DNA of 64,000 bases, taken from positions 134,902 through 198,901 of the forward strand of contig JAFYXV010000003.1 of NCBI GenBank assembly GCA_017557885.1, written 5' to 3'. How positions within the stretch are numbered: the first letter of the stretch is position 1; each line of letters opens with the position of its first letter. The DNA comes from a bacterium. GTDB taxonomy: Bacteria; Auribacterota; UBA3054. Below are positions 1-8,354 of this stretch, in pieces. Below the pieces are notes generated by a model. It searched no databases. It was not told the origin of the DNA and was given only the letters and a program-made list of their open reading frames with translations. The translations under genes and the position numbers were made by a program.

Positions 1-353
1 TCCCTGGCGTCGGCGAAACCGATGGACTCTTTGGCGTTCGACAGCGCCGTGAAGATCCCGCTGCGCAAAAGGCCCTGCAGGTCTATGGTGTAGTCGTATT
101 TTTGAAAAGGCAGTTTCAGGGCCACGGAAAGATAATTTACCAGCGCCTTGGGCCAGGAGGAGAACTTCTTCCAGGCCTGCCGGTCGATCTTCCAGACCCT
201 GTCGGCGCCCGCCGCCGTGGCCAATCCGGCGTATTCCTCGTTTATGAGCCAGTCCACGGAGGAATCAGGGTAGCGCTGCTTCAACATCGCAACCACCGGC
301 ATGGCGCAGGCCACGTCGCCCAGTGAGCTAGGTTTTACGAGGAGAAATCTCAT
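1..353 (-). CDS. Heptosyltransferase / GT9 family glycosyltransferase (3' end cut by window edge)
   Basis: The reading frame begins at an ATG at 353 and runs off the left edge, giving about 117 residues of the N-terminal half. It opens with MRFLLVKPSSLGDVACAMPV, the typical GT9 start in which the SSLGD loop begins the first Rossmann domain. Further on lie DWLINEEYAGL and YDYTIDLQGLLRSG, the latter matching the family 'D.QG..RS' signature. GT9 enzymes move ADP-heptose onto the lipid A-Kdo core of LPS at the inner face of the cytoplasmic membrane. This fits hldA at 26.6-27.6 kb, which makes the heptose donor precursor. Only 2 bp separate it from the upstream NifU-like gene, so the two are cotranscribed. 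Whether it is heptosyltransferase I or II cannot be told from this half. Confidence 0.85.
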   Translation of the reverse strand, partial: MRFLLVKPSSLGDVACAMPVVAMLKQRYPDSSVDWLINEEYAGLATAAGADRVWKIDRQAWKKFSSWPKALVNYLSVALKLPFQKYDYTIDLQGLLRSGIFTALSNAKESIGFADAR

Positions 354-355
354 TT

Positions 356-577
356 TCAGACGTTGACCACGTCCTCTATCTCGGGAAGCTCTTCCTGCAA
401 AACTTTCAGAACGAATCCCCGCAGCGTCATGATGGCGCCGGGGCAGTGGCCGCAGGCGCCCTGCAGCCTGACTTTGACCACGTTGTTTTCTATGCCTACG
501 AACTCGCAGGAGCCGCCGTGGGTCTGAAGCAGAGGAATGACTTTTTCCTCAAGGATCTTTTTCACTTGTTCTTCCAT
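356..577 (-). CDS. NifU C-terminal-domain Fe-S cluster scaffold protein
   Basis: This is a 73-residue protein made of a single NifU C-terminal domain. It carries the conserved THGGSCEFV segment and the cluster-binding pair C42-G-H-C45 in GACGHCPGA, followed by the family 'T' and 'G' positions. Such proteins assemble and hand on [4Fe-4S] clusters in the cytoplasm. I chose the ATG at 577 over an in-frame GTG at 586 because an AGGTGG Shine-Dalgarno lies 5 bases upstream of the ATG. A promoter with TATAAT at 617-622 precedes it. It is the first gene of a two-gene unit with the heptosyltransferase; no functional link between them is evident. Confidence 0.88.
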   Translation of the reverse strand: MEEQVKKILEEKVIPLLQTHGGSCEFVGIENNVVKVRLQGACGHCPGAIMTLRGFVLKVLQEELPEIEDVVNV

Positions 578-616
578 TTTTTCCACCTGTATTTTATTGA
601 ATTGTTTTATCTAATG

Positions 617-628
617 ATTATAGCAAAA
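617..628 (-). promoter_or_regulatory. Extended -10 promoter of the NifU-like gene
   Basis: Read on the minus strand this is TTTTGCTATAAT, a perfect TATAAT with an upstream TGC extension. It sits 39 bases upstream of the ATG at 577. It is one of the best examples of a -10 box shared by many genes in this window, and it is divergent from the promoter of the esterase gene. Confidence 0.7.
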
Positions 629-669
629 GCCTCTTTGGTTAGGCAAACCTGATCCGGGGCGGGATGCCC

Positions 670-699
670 TTGCGGTATCTCAGCCGTTTTTGCTAAAAT
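670..699 (+). promoter_or_regulatory. Promoter of the esterase gene
   Basis: A TTGCGG (670-675) is followed after 18 bases by TAAAAT (694-699), inside the extended box TTTTTGCTAAAAT. The predicted transcript would start near 706 and leave a leader of roughly 19 bases before the ATG at 725, with no clear Shine-Dalgarno. Confidence 0.55.
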
Positions 700-724
700 G
701 AATTATTAAAAAACGATTAATACT

Positions 725-1510
725 ATGAGTGTTCCAACCATACCCGAGCCTGTTTTTTTATGGCCTGAAAACCGCGTTCCCCTTCGGAAATACCGCTCGA
801 AGATCGAGAGGCGTGTCCCGGACGAAGCGGCCGTCACGCTAATAAGCGGCATCAATTATCCTTCCCTTACGCCGTACCCTGCCGAAGGAGCCGCATCTCT
901 CTCCCCCGCCGTCATTGTCTGCCCGGGCGGAGCCTATGACTTTTTGTGCATCGACTACGAAGGCTATGAGATCGCGGAGTATCTCTCGAAGCGCGGCGTC
1001 TCGGCCTTCGTCCTGAAGTACCGCGTACCCAGGCAGCGCCAAGCCGCCCTCTGTGACGCCCTGCGCGCCGTCAGGTATCTTAGGTTCAATGCCGAGAAGT
1101 TCGGCATAAGGAAAGACGGCATCGGCATCATGGGCTTCTCGGCCGGAGGCAACCTCGCCGCCATGTGCGCCGGAAGCTACGATAAAGTCCCCTATGAGCC
1201 TGGAGACGAGATCGACTCGGTATCCGCCAGGCCGGACAGCCTTGGGCTGATCTATCCCGCCTATCTTGAGGAAAAGCCTCGCTTCCCGCTTGCAAAAGCG
1301 CATCCGCCGACCTTCCTTCTGCAAGCCAGCGACGACCCCTACTTCCCGAGTTTGACGGCCTATGAAAAGGTCCTCCTGAAGAAGAAGCTTCCCCTGGAAT
1401 GCCACGTCTATCCCGAAGGAGGTCACGGTTTCGGTTCGCGTCCCTGCGGCAAAGCGACGGACAATTGGCTGGAACTTTACCTCTCCTTCTTGAAAAGGCA
1501 AACTAAATAA
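725..1510 (+). CDS. Alpha/beta-hydrolase, carbohydrate-esterase-like (BD-FAE/acetylxylan esterase type)
   Basis: The protein is 261 residues long and has an alpha/beta-hydrolase fold. VIVCPGGAYDFL supplies the oxyanion-hole loop seen in bacterial polysaccharide esterases. GFSAGG holds the nucleophile (Ser139), DDPYFP near residue 215 the likely acid, and PEGGHGFG near 240 the catalytic His. Members of this family remove acetyl or feruloyl groups from plant or host glycans. There is no signal peptide, so it probably acts on imported oligosaccharides. The gene has its own promoter, and ilvA follows only 11 bp downstream, so both may share a transcript. The substrate cannot be read from the sequence. 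Confidence 0.8.
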   Translation: MSVPTIPEPVFLWPENRVPLRKYRSKIERRVPDEAAVTLISGINYPSLTPYPAEGAASLSPAVIVCPGGAYDFLCIDYEGYEIAEYLSKRGVSAFVLKYRVPRQRQAALCDALRAVRYLRFNAEKFGIRKDGIGIMGFSAGGNLAAMCAGSYDKVPYEPGDEIDSVSARPDSLGLIYPAYLEEKPRFPLAKAHPPTFLLQASDDPYFPSLTAYEKVLLKKKLPLECHVYPEGGHGFGSRPCGKATDNWLELYLSFLKRQTK

Positions 1511-1521
1511 GCGAAATAAAA

Positions 1522-3030
1522 ATGTTCTCTGAAATCGTCAAAAAAATCATCGCGACTCCGGTCTATGAAGTCGCCAAGGAATCGCCTCTTGACAAAATGG
1601 CCATCCTGAGCGCCAAGCTGGGCAACTCCATACTTGTTAAACGCGAGGATCAGCAGGAAGTTTTCAGTTTCAAGCTCAGGGGCGCTTATCAGAAGATCCA
1701 CTCCCTCAGTAGCGTTGAACTGAGCCGCGGGGTCATAGCGGCTTCCGCCGGCAATCACGCCCAGGGCGTCGCTTTGGCTGCCGCCCGCTTGAATTGCCGC
1801 GCCACCATAGTGATGCCCAAGCCCACCGCTTCCATTAAAGTCAACAACGTGCGCCGTCTCGGCGCGGAAGTCGTGGTTTACGGCGACAATTTCGACGAAG
1901 CCTGCGCCTATGCGCTGGATCTTGCCAAGGAGAAAGGCTTAAGCTTTATCCATCCCTACGACGACGCCGACGTCATAGCCGGGCAGGGAACCATCGCCAT
2001 GGAACTTCTGCGCCAGAACCCCGAGGAGCTTGACGCTGTCTTCATCCCGGTGGGCGGCGGCGGGCTCATTTCCGGAATGGCGACTTACATCAAGACTTTC
2101 AGACCGGAGATCAAGGTTTACGCGGTGGAACCGGAAGGCTGCGCCTGCTGCAAAGCCGCCATGGACAGCGGAAGCCGCGTGGTGCTTGAGAAGGTTGACC
2201 TTTTCGCCGAGGGCGTGGCCGTAAAGCAGCTCGGCGCCCTGCCCTTCGAGATACTCAAGGGGATCCTGGACGGCTGCATCACGGTCACCCAGGAGGAGAT
2301 CTGCGCCGCCACCCGCGACATTTTCAACGACACCAGGGCCATTTCGGAAACTTCCGGCGCCGTAGGATTGGCGGGCATGAAGAAATACATCCGCGAGACA
2401 AACGCCAGCGGCAAAGTTTTCGCCACGGTGCTTTCCGGCGCCAACATCAATTTCGAAAGGCTCAGGGTGATCTCCCAGCTTGCGGAAATGGCTGAGGGAG
2501 AGATCCTCTTCTCCGCCAAACTGAAGGAGGAGCCGGGCAGTTTCCGCGCTTTCTGCTCCGCGATTGACGGCCACGACGTGACGGAGTTCAACTATCGCCA
2601 TTCCGACGAAAACAAAGCTTACGTCTTCGTAGGCATCATGCTCGGACCCGGCCAAAAGCGCGAGGACCTCTACGCCAAGCTAAACGGCCTTGGCTACGAG
2701 ATCGTTGACATGACGGGAAATTCCCTTGCCAAGACGCACGTGCGCTACATGGTCGGCGGCCACGCCAACCTGAAGGGCGAAGAAATGCTCTTCCAATTCG
2801 AATTCCCGGAAAGAGCCGGAGCCTTGAGAAAATTTCTCGACGCCATGGGCAGCCGCTGGGACATCACCATGTTCCATTACCGCAATCTAGGCGCCAGCAT
2901 CGGCAGAGTCTTTCTGGGCCTGGCTGTTCCTGGAGAAGACAAAGAGAAACTCAACGAGTTCCTGGAAGGCCTGGGCTACTCCTACACCATAGAGAAAAAC
3001 AACCCCGCCTACGAATATTTCCTCAGATAA
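1522..3030 (+). CDS. ilvA: Threonine ammonia-lyase (threonine deaminase), biosynthetic form
   Basis: The protein has 502 residues, the normal length for the biosynthetic enzyme. It converts L-threonine to 2-oxobutanoate and ammonia, the first step towards isoleucine. The fold-type II PLP domain covers residues 1-330: VFSFKLRGAY contains the PLP lysine (Lys51), SAGNHAQGVA is the substrate loop, and VGGGGLISG binds the cofactor phosphate. Residues 335-502 hold two ACT-like regulatory modules (EFPERAGALRKFL marks the second), the arrangement used for allosteric control by isoleucine and valine; the shorter catabolic TdcB lacks these. ridA follows directly, a common pairing because RidA clears the reactive enamine that IlvA releases. 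Confidence 0.95.
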   Translation: MFSEIVKKIIATPVYEVAKESPLDKMAILSAKLGNSILVKREDQQEVFSFKLRGAYQKIHSLSSVELSRGVIAASAGNHAQGVALAAARLNCRATIVMPKPTASIKVNNVRRLGAEVVVYGDNFDEACAYALDLAKEKGLSFIHPYDDADVIAGQGTIAMELLRQNPEELDAVFIPVGGGGLISGMATYIKTFRPEIKVYAVEPEGCACCKAAMDSGSRVVLEKVDLFAEGVAVKQLGALPFEILKGILDGCITVTQEEICAATRDIFNDTRAISETSGAVGLAGMKKYIRETNASGKVFATVLSGANINFERLRVISQLAEMAEGEILFSAKLKEEPGSFRAFCSAIDGHDVTEFNYRHSDENKAYVFVGIMLGPGQKREDLYAKLNGLGYEIVDMTGNSLAKTHVRYMVGGHANLKGEEMLFQFEFPERAGALRKFLDAMGSRWDITMFHYRNLGASIGRVFLGLAVPGEDKEKLNEFLEGLGYSYTIEKNNPAYEYFLR

Positions 3031-3052
3031 TTTCATGCAAAGGATTCCAAAA

Positions 3053-3436
3053 ATGAGCAAAAAGATCCTCAATACCGAAAAAGCCCCGTCCCCTATCGGC
3101 CCCTACAATCAATCCGTGGAAGCCAACGGCTTCCTCTTCGTTTCCGGCCAGATCCCCATTGTTCCCGAAAGCGGAGAACTGATCAAAGGTTCGGCAGCCG
3201 ACCAGGCCAGGCAGTCCCTTAAGAACCTTGGCGCCATACTTGCGAACGCCGGCCTTTCTTTCGCCGACGTGGTCAAGACCACCGTCTTTCTTTCCGACAT
3301 CAACGATTTCGCCGCGGTCAACGCCGTTTACGGGGAATGCTTCCCCTCCGAGACAGCGCCGGCCAGAAGCTGCGTGGAAGTCGCGAACCTTCCCAAGGGC
3401 GTCGCGGTGGAGATCGAAGTCATCGCCGCCCTTTAA
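3053..3436 (+). CDS. ridA: RidA family 2-iminobutanoate/2-iminopropanoate deaminase
   Basis: A 127-residue cytosolic protein of the RidA/YjgF/UK114 family. It hydrolyses the imine and enamine intermediates released by PLP enzymes such as threonine deaminase, which otherwise damage other PLP enzymes. SPIGPYNQ near the N terminus, SGQIP, and the catalytic Arg105 in ARSCVEVANLP with Glu120 in VAVEIE are all present at the positions known from E. coli RidA. I start it at ATG 3053 (MSKKIL) because AAAGGA lies 8 bases upstream; an ATG 18 bases earlier has no ribosome site. It lies 22 bp after ilvA, which supports its role as that enzyme's partner. Confidence 0.94.
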   Translation: MSKKILNTEKAPSPIGPYNQSVEANGFLFVSGQIPIVPESGELIKGSAADQARQSLKNLGAILANAGLSFADVVKTTVFLSDINDFAAVNAVYGECFPSETAPARSCVEVANLPKGVAVEIEVIAAL

Positions 3437-3476
3437 CAATCTTTTCTCAAGCTAACGCATCTCCTGAAGGTCCCTC

Positions 3477-5720
3477 ATGAAGGCTCCCCGCTACGCATTC
3501 ACCCCCTACGGGTACCTTGACAATCCCGCCCATTCAGCACACCTGAACATCTCGGGCATTGTCAGATCCGTGCCTCCCCTTGGCTTCGGTTTTTGGAAAC
3601 GCGGCCTGCCCTGGACCTACGCCAGCGGAGTCTGCCCGAATTTCAACAACTACCTTTCCTTCATCCGGCTTTCCCTCGTCGCAGGGAACACGCGCATAAG
3701 CAGCATGGAGGAGGCCAGGAAGGAAAAGCTTTCCTCCTTTGTGCACACCGACAAGCTGATGAGCTACAACTGGGAAGGTCACGGCCTCAAATTCTCCGTC
3801 ACCTATCTTCTGGCCGACGAGGAGACCATCGCCTGCGACTGGGAGATGTCCAACGCCGCCGACAAGCCCCAAAATTTTACCCTGCGTCTTTCCAATCTCT
3901 ATGGCTACGTGGAAAAAAGCTGGTGGGGCAGCTCGGGATTGGTCAGCCGCTATGTTCCGGAAAAGCGCTCCTGGATAAACAAGATCTGGGAAGGAGGGGA
4001 CGTTTTCGCCCTGGCCTCCGACGACATTCCGAAAAACGTGGGGCTTAAATTCTACTCCAAGGAAGACGATCCTTCCGAGTGGCCGGGCGACGAGCTGAAC
4101 GGCCTGGACTACGGGACAAAAGATTTCGACGCCTGCGCAGGTGCGGAAGCCTTCTCAGACTATTGCTTCACCCTGGAAGCCAACGCCACACGCACCGGCC
4201 GCTTTTATCTGATAAGGGAGCGCAACGAAGCCTACGCCTGGCGCCGGCTTGGAAAGATCCGGGTGGATTACGACGAAGTGAAGCAGTCCAAGGTCAAAGA
4301 GGACGACGCGTTTTATTCGGGCACGCCTCTGCTGACCGGGAAGTGGAGCGACGAATGGAAGCAGGGTTGGGTGCAGGATTTCGAGACTCTGAGAATGACC
4401 ATCCGACCGCCCGTGGGCATCTACACCACGCCCTGGGACGGCATGCAGATCTTCTCCCCCCGCTGCGTGCTCGGCGAAACGCACCTGGACATGATGTGCT
4501 ACGCCTACGCGGATCCGGAGACAGCAAAGAACGTCATCTACGGATGCTTCAAAGACGCGCCTATGCCCAACGTCCCCTGCTCCAGGGAGGACGGCAGCAT
4601 GAACATGATCGGAGCCGGCGGCTCGGAATGCGGCACCAGCCCTGTCTGGGGCCTTCCCTTCTACGTCATCCGCTCGATCTTTTTCAGGGAACACGACATC
4701 AACTGGCTGAGAAAGCTCTACCCCTATCTGCGCTCTTTTCTCACCTGGTGGCTGGAGAACCGAACGGACAGCGAAGGCTGGTTCCACTGCGACAACTCCT
4801 GGGAATCCGGTCAGGACGGCTCCAAACGCTTCACCTTCGACGGTTGCAGCGAAGCCGACGTGGTGGATTTCGTGCGCACCGTGGACGTGGAAGCAGTCAT
4901 GGCCCACGCCATGGAGTCGATGGCCTTGTTCGCCAAACTTTTGGGTTTGGAGAACGACATCCCCTACTGGCAGGAAATGGCCGGCGAGCGCATCAAGCGC
5001 ACCAGGGAAATGTTCGCGGAAGGCTGGTTCCGGGATTTCGACGCCCGCAGCAACAAGCCGATCATCCTGAAGGACTACTACGACGTCATGATGCTTCTGC
5101 CCATCACCGTGGGCGTCGCCCTTCCGGAACAAATAGACGCCATGAAGTCCTCCTTCCGCTATTTCATAGAGAACCCCAAACTGAACCTGGAATGGCCTTC
5201 CTTCCAGTTCCCCTTCACGGAAGCCGCCAGAAGAGCCGGACAATCTGCCATGGTAAGCGACCTGCTTATTTCCACCGGCGACCGCGTCTACGGCCGCGAG
5301 ACCTCCCGCGACGTTCGCCCCCTGGCCAGCCGCCATCAGTCCACTTTCCCCAACTGCTTCCGCTATAAAATGCCGGGGCAGGCTTCGGAATTCTGGCCCC
5401 TGGTCCCGGATCCGGTCTGGGAGTGCGGCGCGGAACACTACGGCTGGGGCGCCACGCTTCCCACCATGGTCATCAGGAACATCTTCGGCATAAGGGAAAA
5501 TGAATCAGACCATCCGTCCATCACCGTCTCCCCCACCCTGCCTTCCGCCTGGAAGGAGAACGATATCTACGGAATGTCCAATTTCCACATCGGCCCCTTC
5601 GCTTTCGACATCTCGCTGGAAAAGACTGCCGAAGGGATCAAGGTAACTTTGGATTTCGCCACTCCTGAAAAAAAGCGCGTTGAGAAGACGCTGCTTCCCG
5701 ATGAGAGCCTGACTTTCTGA
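3477..5720 (+). CDS. Six-hairpin (alpha/alpha)6 glycoside hydrolase, GH63/MGH1-like
   Basis: The protein has 747 residues and no signal peptide, so it is probably cytosolic. The N-terminal ~300 residues look like a beta-sandwich (SCDWEMSN-type strands, WWGSSGLVSRY). Residues ~330-690 form an (alpha/alpha)6-barrel with GTSPVWGLPFYVIRSIF, LRKLYPYLRSFLTWW and HCDNSWESGQDGS, the last resembling the conserved N-S-W-D/E segment of GH63-type and mannosylglycerate-hydrolase-like enzymes. WPSFQFPFTEAA lies near 570. A short beta-sheet tail (NDIYGMSNFHIGPF) closes the protein. It should cleave an alpha-glycoside, but the sugar is unknown and it may belong to an uncharacterised family. AAGG 7 bases before ATG 3477 supports the start. 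Confidence 0.6.
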   Translation: MKAPRYAFTPYGYLDNPAHSAHLNISGIVRSVPPLGFGFWKRGLPWTYASGVCPNFNNYLSFIRLSLVAGNTRISSMEEARKEKLSSFVHTDKLMSYNWEGHGLKFSVTYLLADEETIACDWEMSNAADKPQNFTLRLSNLYGYVEKSWWGSSGLVSRYVPEKRSWINKIWEGGDVFALASDDIPKNVGLKFYSKEDDPSEWPGDELNGLDYGTKDFDACAGAEAFSDYCFTLEANATRTGRFYLIRERNEAYAWRRLGKIRVDYDEVKQSKVKEDDAFYSGTPLLTGKWSDEWKQGWVQDFETLRMTIRPPVGIYTTPWDGMQIFSPRCVLGETHLDMMCYAYADPETAKNVIYGCFKDAPMPNVPCSREDGSMNMIGAGGSECGTSPVWGLPFYVIRSIFFREHDINWLRKLYPYLRSFLTWWLENRTDSEGWFHCDNSWESGQDGSKRFTFDGCSEADVVDFVRTVDVEAVMAHAMESMALFAKLLGLENDIPYWQEMAGERIKRTREMFAEGWFRDFDARSNKPIILKDYYDVMMLLPITVGVALPEQIDAMKSSFRYFIENPKLNLEWPSFQFPFTEAARRAGQSAMVSDLLISTGDRVYGRETSRDVRPLASRHQSTFPNCFRYKMPGQASEFWPLVPDPVWECGAEHYGWGATLPTMVIRNIFGIRENESDHPSITVSPTLPSAWKENDIYGMSNFHIGPFAFDISLEKTAEGIKVTLDFATPEKKRVEKTLLPDESLTF

Positions 5721-5737
5721 AAAGCGCGGAGTTAATC

Positions 5738-7573
5738 ATGAGCGATAAATTGTCAAAAGTCATCAGATACCTAATGCTGCCGCTCTTGTGCGCGGCGGTG
5801 ATAGTTTGTTATTTCCCCACGCTCACCTCCGCCTTCCACCTGGACGACTTTGAGATCGTTCTGAACAACAATCTCACCGATGCGCCCGTCCTTCCGCTGA
5901 TTAAAAAATACCCCACCCGCTGGCTGGTCTTTTTCTCTTACTGGCTTAATCTGCGTCCGGCCGTGACAGGTTTCTTCGCCCGTTTCTGTTCTCCGGAAGA
6001 AGCGCCTCTTTGCTCCCTGCACTCCTTTAATCTTCTGATCCACATTTTTAATTCCTGGCTCATTTACCTTATCTCTCTGCCTCTCTTCCTGCCTTTGCGG
6101 CTCAGGGGCCGTTTGGATAAAGCGCCCCTTTCATGCCACCTGTGCGCGGCCTTTTCGGCGCTTTTCTTCGCTCTGATTCCCCTGCAAAGCCAATCCGTCA
6201 TATACATTGGGCAGCGCTTCACCCTGCTGTCCTCGTTCTTTTATCTTCTGATGCTCTATTTCGTCACCAGGGCTTATTTCGGCCATTTGAACAAGGCCCT
6301 GGCGATAACGCTGGCGGTCGTGACGCTTGTGATCGGCCTTTTCTGCAAGGAGATCCTTGTTACCGCGCCGATCTCGTGCCTTGTTCTGCTCTGGCTCTTC
6401 GAAGCCTCACCCGGACTGAAATATCTTCAGAGCCACCAGAAGAAAAACCTCCTCGTGATCGCCGCCGGCGCCCTGGTCCTGCTCCTGGTGCTTCCTGTCC
6501 TGATCTTCTGCCAGCTCAATCAGTGGAATCCCGAGCTGATAATGAAGTCGCTGCAGGGCGTGGGCGGCACAGGGCATGTGGACATAAACGTGGAGGGCAT
6601 GTCTCGTCTGACTTATTTCCTGACGCAGCCATTCGTCATGCTTTTTTACGTAGCCCTCTTTTTCTGCCCGGGGCTTCTTTCCGTTGACCACGACATTCCC
6701 CTCTGCACTTCCTTCTTTTCCTGGCAGTGGTTCGTGCCGGTCATGATCCTGCTTTTGTGCTGCTATGTCTTTTTCAAGGTCCGGCATAAGTACCCTCTTT
6801 TAAGTTTCGGCTTTTTCTTCTTCATCTTCCCGCTTCTGCCCCAGAGTTCCCTTGTCCCGACCCTTGATCTGGCCTTCGAACACAGGATGTACCTCAGCGT
6901 AGCCGGTCTCATCTGGATGTTTGCCGACCTTCTCAGGATCCTGTGCCGGGAGCTGCCGAAAGCCTTCGTTTATTTCGTAGGCGTCGGCGTGCCGGCAGCC
7001 CTTCTGCTGTACGCCGTCGCTACCTACGAGCGCGGAGGCGTCTGGAAGAGCGAACTGACGCTTTGGGCGGACGCCATAAAAAAGGCTCCTTCGAAGCAGC
7101 GCGTCGTGGTGAATTTCTATTCGGCTTATCTCTCGGAGACCGGTGATCACGACACGGTGATCAACGCGCTGACGGAAAACCTTCCCAAGTGGCACAAGGT
7201 CCACCCCCGGTCCTTTGCTCTTCTTGGTAGCGCCTATCAGCTGGCAGGAAACATGGAATACGCTGTGAACAACTACGTAAGCGCCATAGACTGCGACAGG
7301 ACCAACCCTGTCATGCGCTACAACGCCGCCATCCTTTACCTTGACACAGGCAAGCCGGAAAAAGCCGTCCACCAATTGAACCGCCTGATAGAATTCAATC
7401 CCGACTATGCCGACGGCTATTATCTCCGCGGGATCGTCAACCGCGTCCTCAACCGCAAAAAGCAGGCCGTGAAAGATTTTGAAAAATACATTCAGCTCGC
7501 CCCCCACGGAGAAAATCTGGAGGAGGCGCAAAAACAGCTTAAGGAACTTGGCGAAACGGAAAACAAGCCGTGA
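5738..7573 (+). CDS. TMTC-like polytopic membrane protein with C-terminal TPR repeats
   Basis: The 611-residue protein has roughly ten hydrophobic segments in the first 430 residues and a soluble TPR region after that. Near the N terminus FHLDDFEIVLNN matches the acidic 'DD..I..N' loop of GT-C-fold O-mannosyltransferase-like TMTC proteins; the two Asp would sit on the outer side and bind the lipid-linked sugar. The TPR units include SFALLGSAYQLAGNMEYAVN, PVMRYNAAILYLDTGKPEKA and ADGYYLRGIVNRVLNRKKQA. The likely role is glycosyl transfer to secreted or surface proteins, but no bacterial substrate is known. GGAG 7 bases upstream of ATG 5738 supports the start, and the gene lies 17 bp after the glycosidase gene. 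Confidence 0.65.
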   Translation: MSDKLSKVIRYLMLPLLCAAVIVCYFPTLTSAFHLDDFEIVLNNNLTDAPVLPLIKKYPTRWLVFFSYWLNLRPAVTGFFARFCSPEEAPLCSLHSFNLLIHIFNSWLIYLISLPLFLPLRLRGRLDKAPLSCHLCAAFSALFFALIPLQSQSVIYIGQRFTLLSSFFYLLMLYFVTRAYFGHLNKALAITLAVVTLVIGLFCKEILVTAPISCLVLLWLFEASPGLKYLQSHQKKNLLVIAAGALVLLLVLPVLIFCQLNQWNPELIMKSLQGVGGTGHVDINVEGMSRLTYFLTQPFVMLFYVALFFCPGLLSVDHDIPLCTSFFSWQWFVPVMILLLCCYVFFKVRHKYPLLSFGFFFFIFPLLPQSSLVPTLDLAFEHRMYLSVAGLIWMFADLLRILCRELPKAFVYFVGVGVPAALLLYAVATYERGGVWKSELTLWADAIKKAPSKQRVVVNFYSAYLSETGDHDTVINALTENLPKWHKVHPRSFALLGSAYQLAGNMEYAVNNYVSAIDCDRTNPVMRYNAAILYLDTGKPEKAVHQLNRLIEFNPDYADGYYLRGIVNRVLNRKKQAVKDFEKYIQLAPHGENLEEAQKQLKELGETENKP

Positions 7574-7642
7574 TACGGTCCGTTGCTTTCCCTTTCGCCC
7601 AAACCATTTTGAAACTAAAAACCACTAAAAAAGGAGCGCAAG

Positions 7643-8338
7643 ATGAAAAAGAATCTTTTCCTCTTAACCCTGATGGCCCTTGCAGTCTGCCCGCTTTTGG
7701 GAGAAGAAGAGGCCGCCGCCCCGAAGGAAATCGGGATCCAGTTCACCGAATCTTCCGTCACCCCTGATTATCTCACCGCCAAAGCCGACTCCGACGCCAT
7801 AGACGTGGGCGTGGTGGAGATAGTGGCTGAGAACGGCGAGGCCGCTGCGGAGGATGATTGTGAAGAAGACGAGGAGGAGGAAAACGAGCTTTCTTTCCTG
7901 GCCGGGCCCGCTGAGATCGCCACTTCCGTAGCCATTCCCCTGGCTTTCACCGGCATCGGGATCTCCTGCGGCGTCCTGCCCGCCTCGGAAGGCTACGGCG
8001 GAATGGCCGTCACGCCTCTGACCACCACTATCGGCGCCGGCATAGGCGCTGTTTGCGGCGCCGTGTTCACGCCCTTCCTTGCCCTCAAAGGCGTCTTCGA
8101 CACCTTCACCCTGGGCGCCTTTACGGACACCGATTTTGACATTGACGATCACACCGTCATTATGGAGGATCAGATCGACAACGTCAACGACATCTTCCTT
8201 CTGAACAATCCCTTTGAAGAGGACGAAGCCGAGGATGGCGAGGATGGCGAGGATGGCGAGGACGAAGAGGAAGAAGAAGACTCCGAGGAATCCGCTGAAG
8301 ACAGCGGCGAAGAAACTGCGGAAGAACAGGCCAACTAA
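7643..8338 (+). CDS. Secreted acidic protein with Asp/Glu-rich tail, unknown function
   Basis: This 231-residue protein is not recognised. It starts with a clear signal peptide (MKKNLFLLTLMALAVCPLLG), preceded by AAGGAG. Three parts follow: an acidic linker (residues 60-85), a hydrophobic glycine-rich stretch at 90-155 (ATSVAIPLAFTGIGISCG and TTIGAGIGAVCGAVFTPFL) that could be one or two membrane segments, and a highly acidic tail made of DGE and EEE runs. The tail is partly encoded by a 9-bp tandem repeat, which could change length by slippage. It may bind cations or basic proteins in the periplasm. It sits between a membrane glycosyltransferase-like gene and dnaX and shows no obvious link to either. 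Confidence 0.6.
   Translation: MKKNLFLLTLMALAVCPLLGEEEAAAPKEIGIQFTESSVTPDYLTAKADSDAIDVGVVEIVAENGEAAAEDDCEEDEEEENELSFLAGPAEIATSVAIPLAFTGIGISCGVLPASEGYGGMAVTPLTTTIGAGIGAVCGAVFTPFLALKGVFDTFTLGAFTDTDFDIDDHTVIMEDQIDNVNDIFLLNNPFEEDEAEDGEDGEDGEDEEEEEDSEESAEDSGEETAEEQAN
8231..8257 (+). repeat. 9-bp coding tandem repeat (GAGGATGGC x3)
   Basis: Three perfect copies of GAGGATGGC at 8231, 8240 and 8249 are followed by a partial copy at 8258. Each copy encodes Glu-Asp-Gly in the acidic tail of the secreted protein. Changes in copy number would keep the reading frame. Confidence 0.85.
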
Positions 8339-8354
8339 CAAAAACGCTTAACTT

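Noticed and set aside
4079-5438. Long frames on both strands inside the glycosidase gene
   Set aside because: Arg-rich or Gly/Val-rich shadows of the real frame, without motifs.
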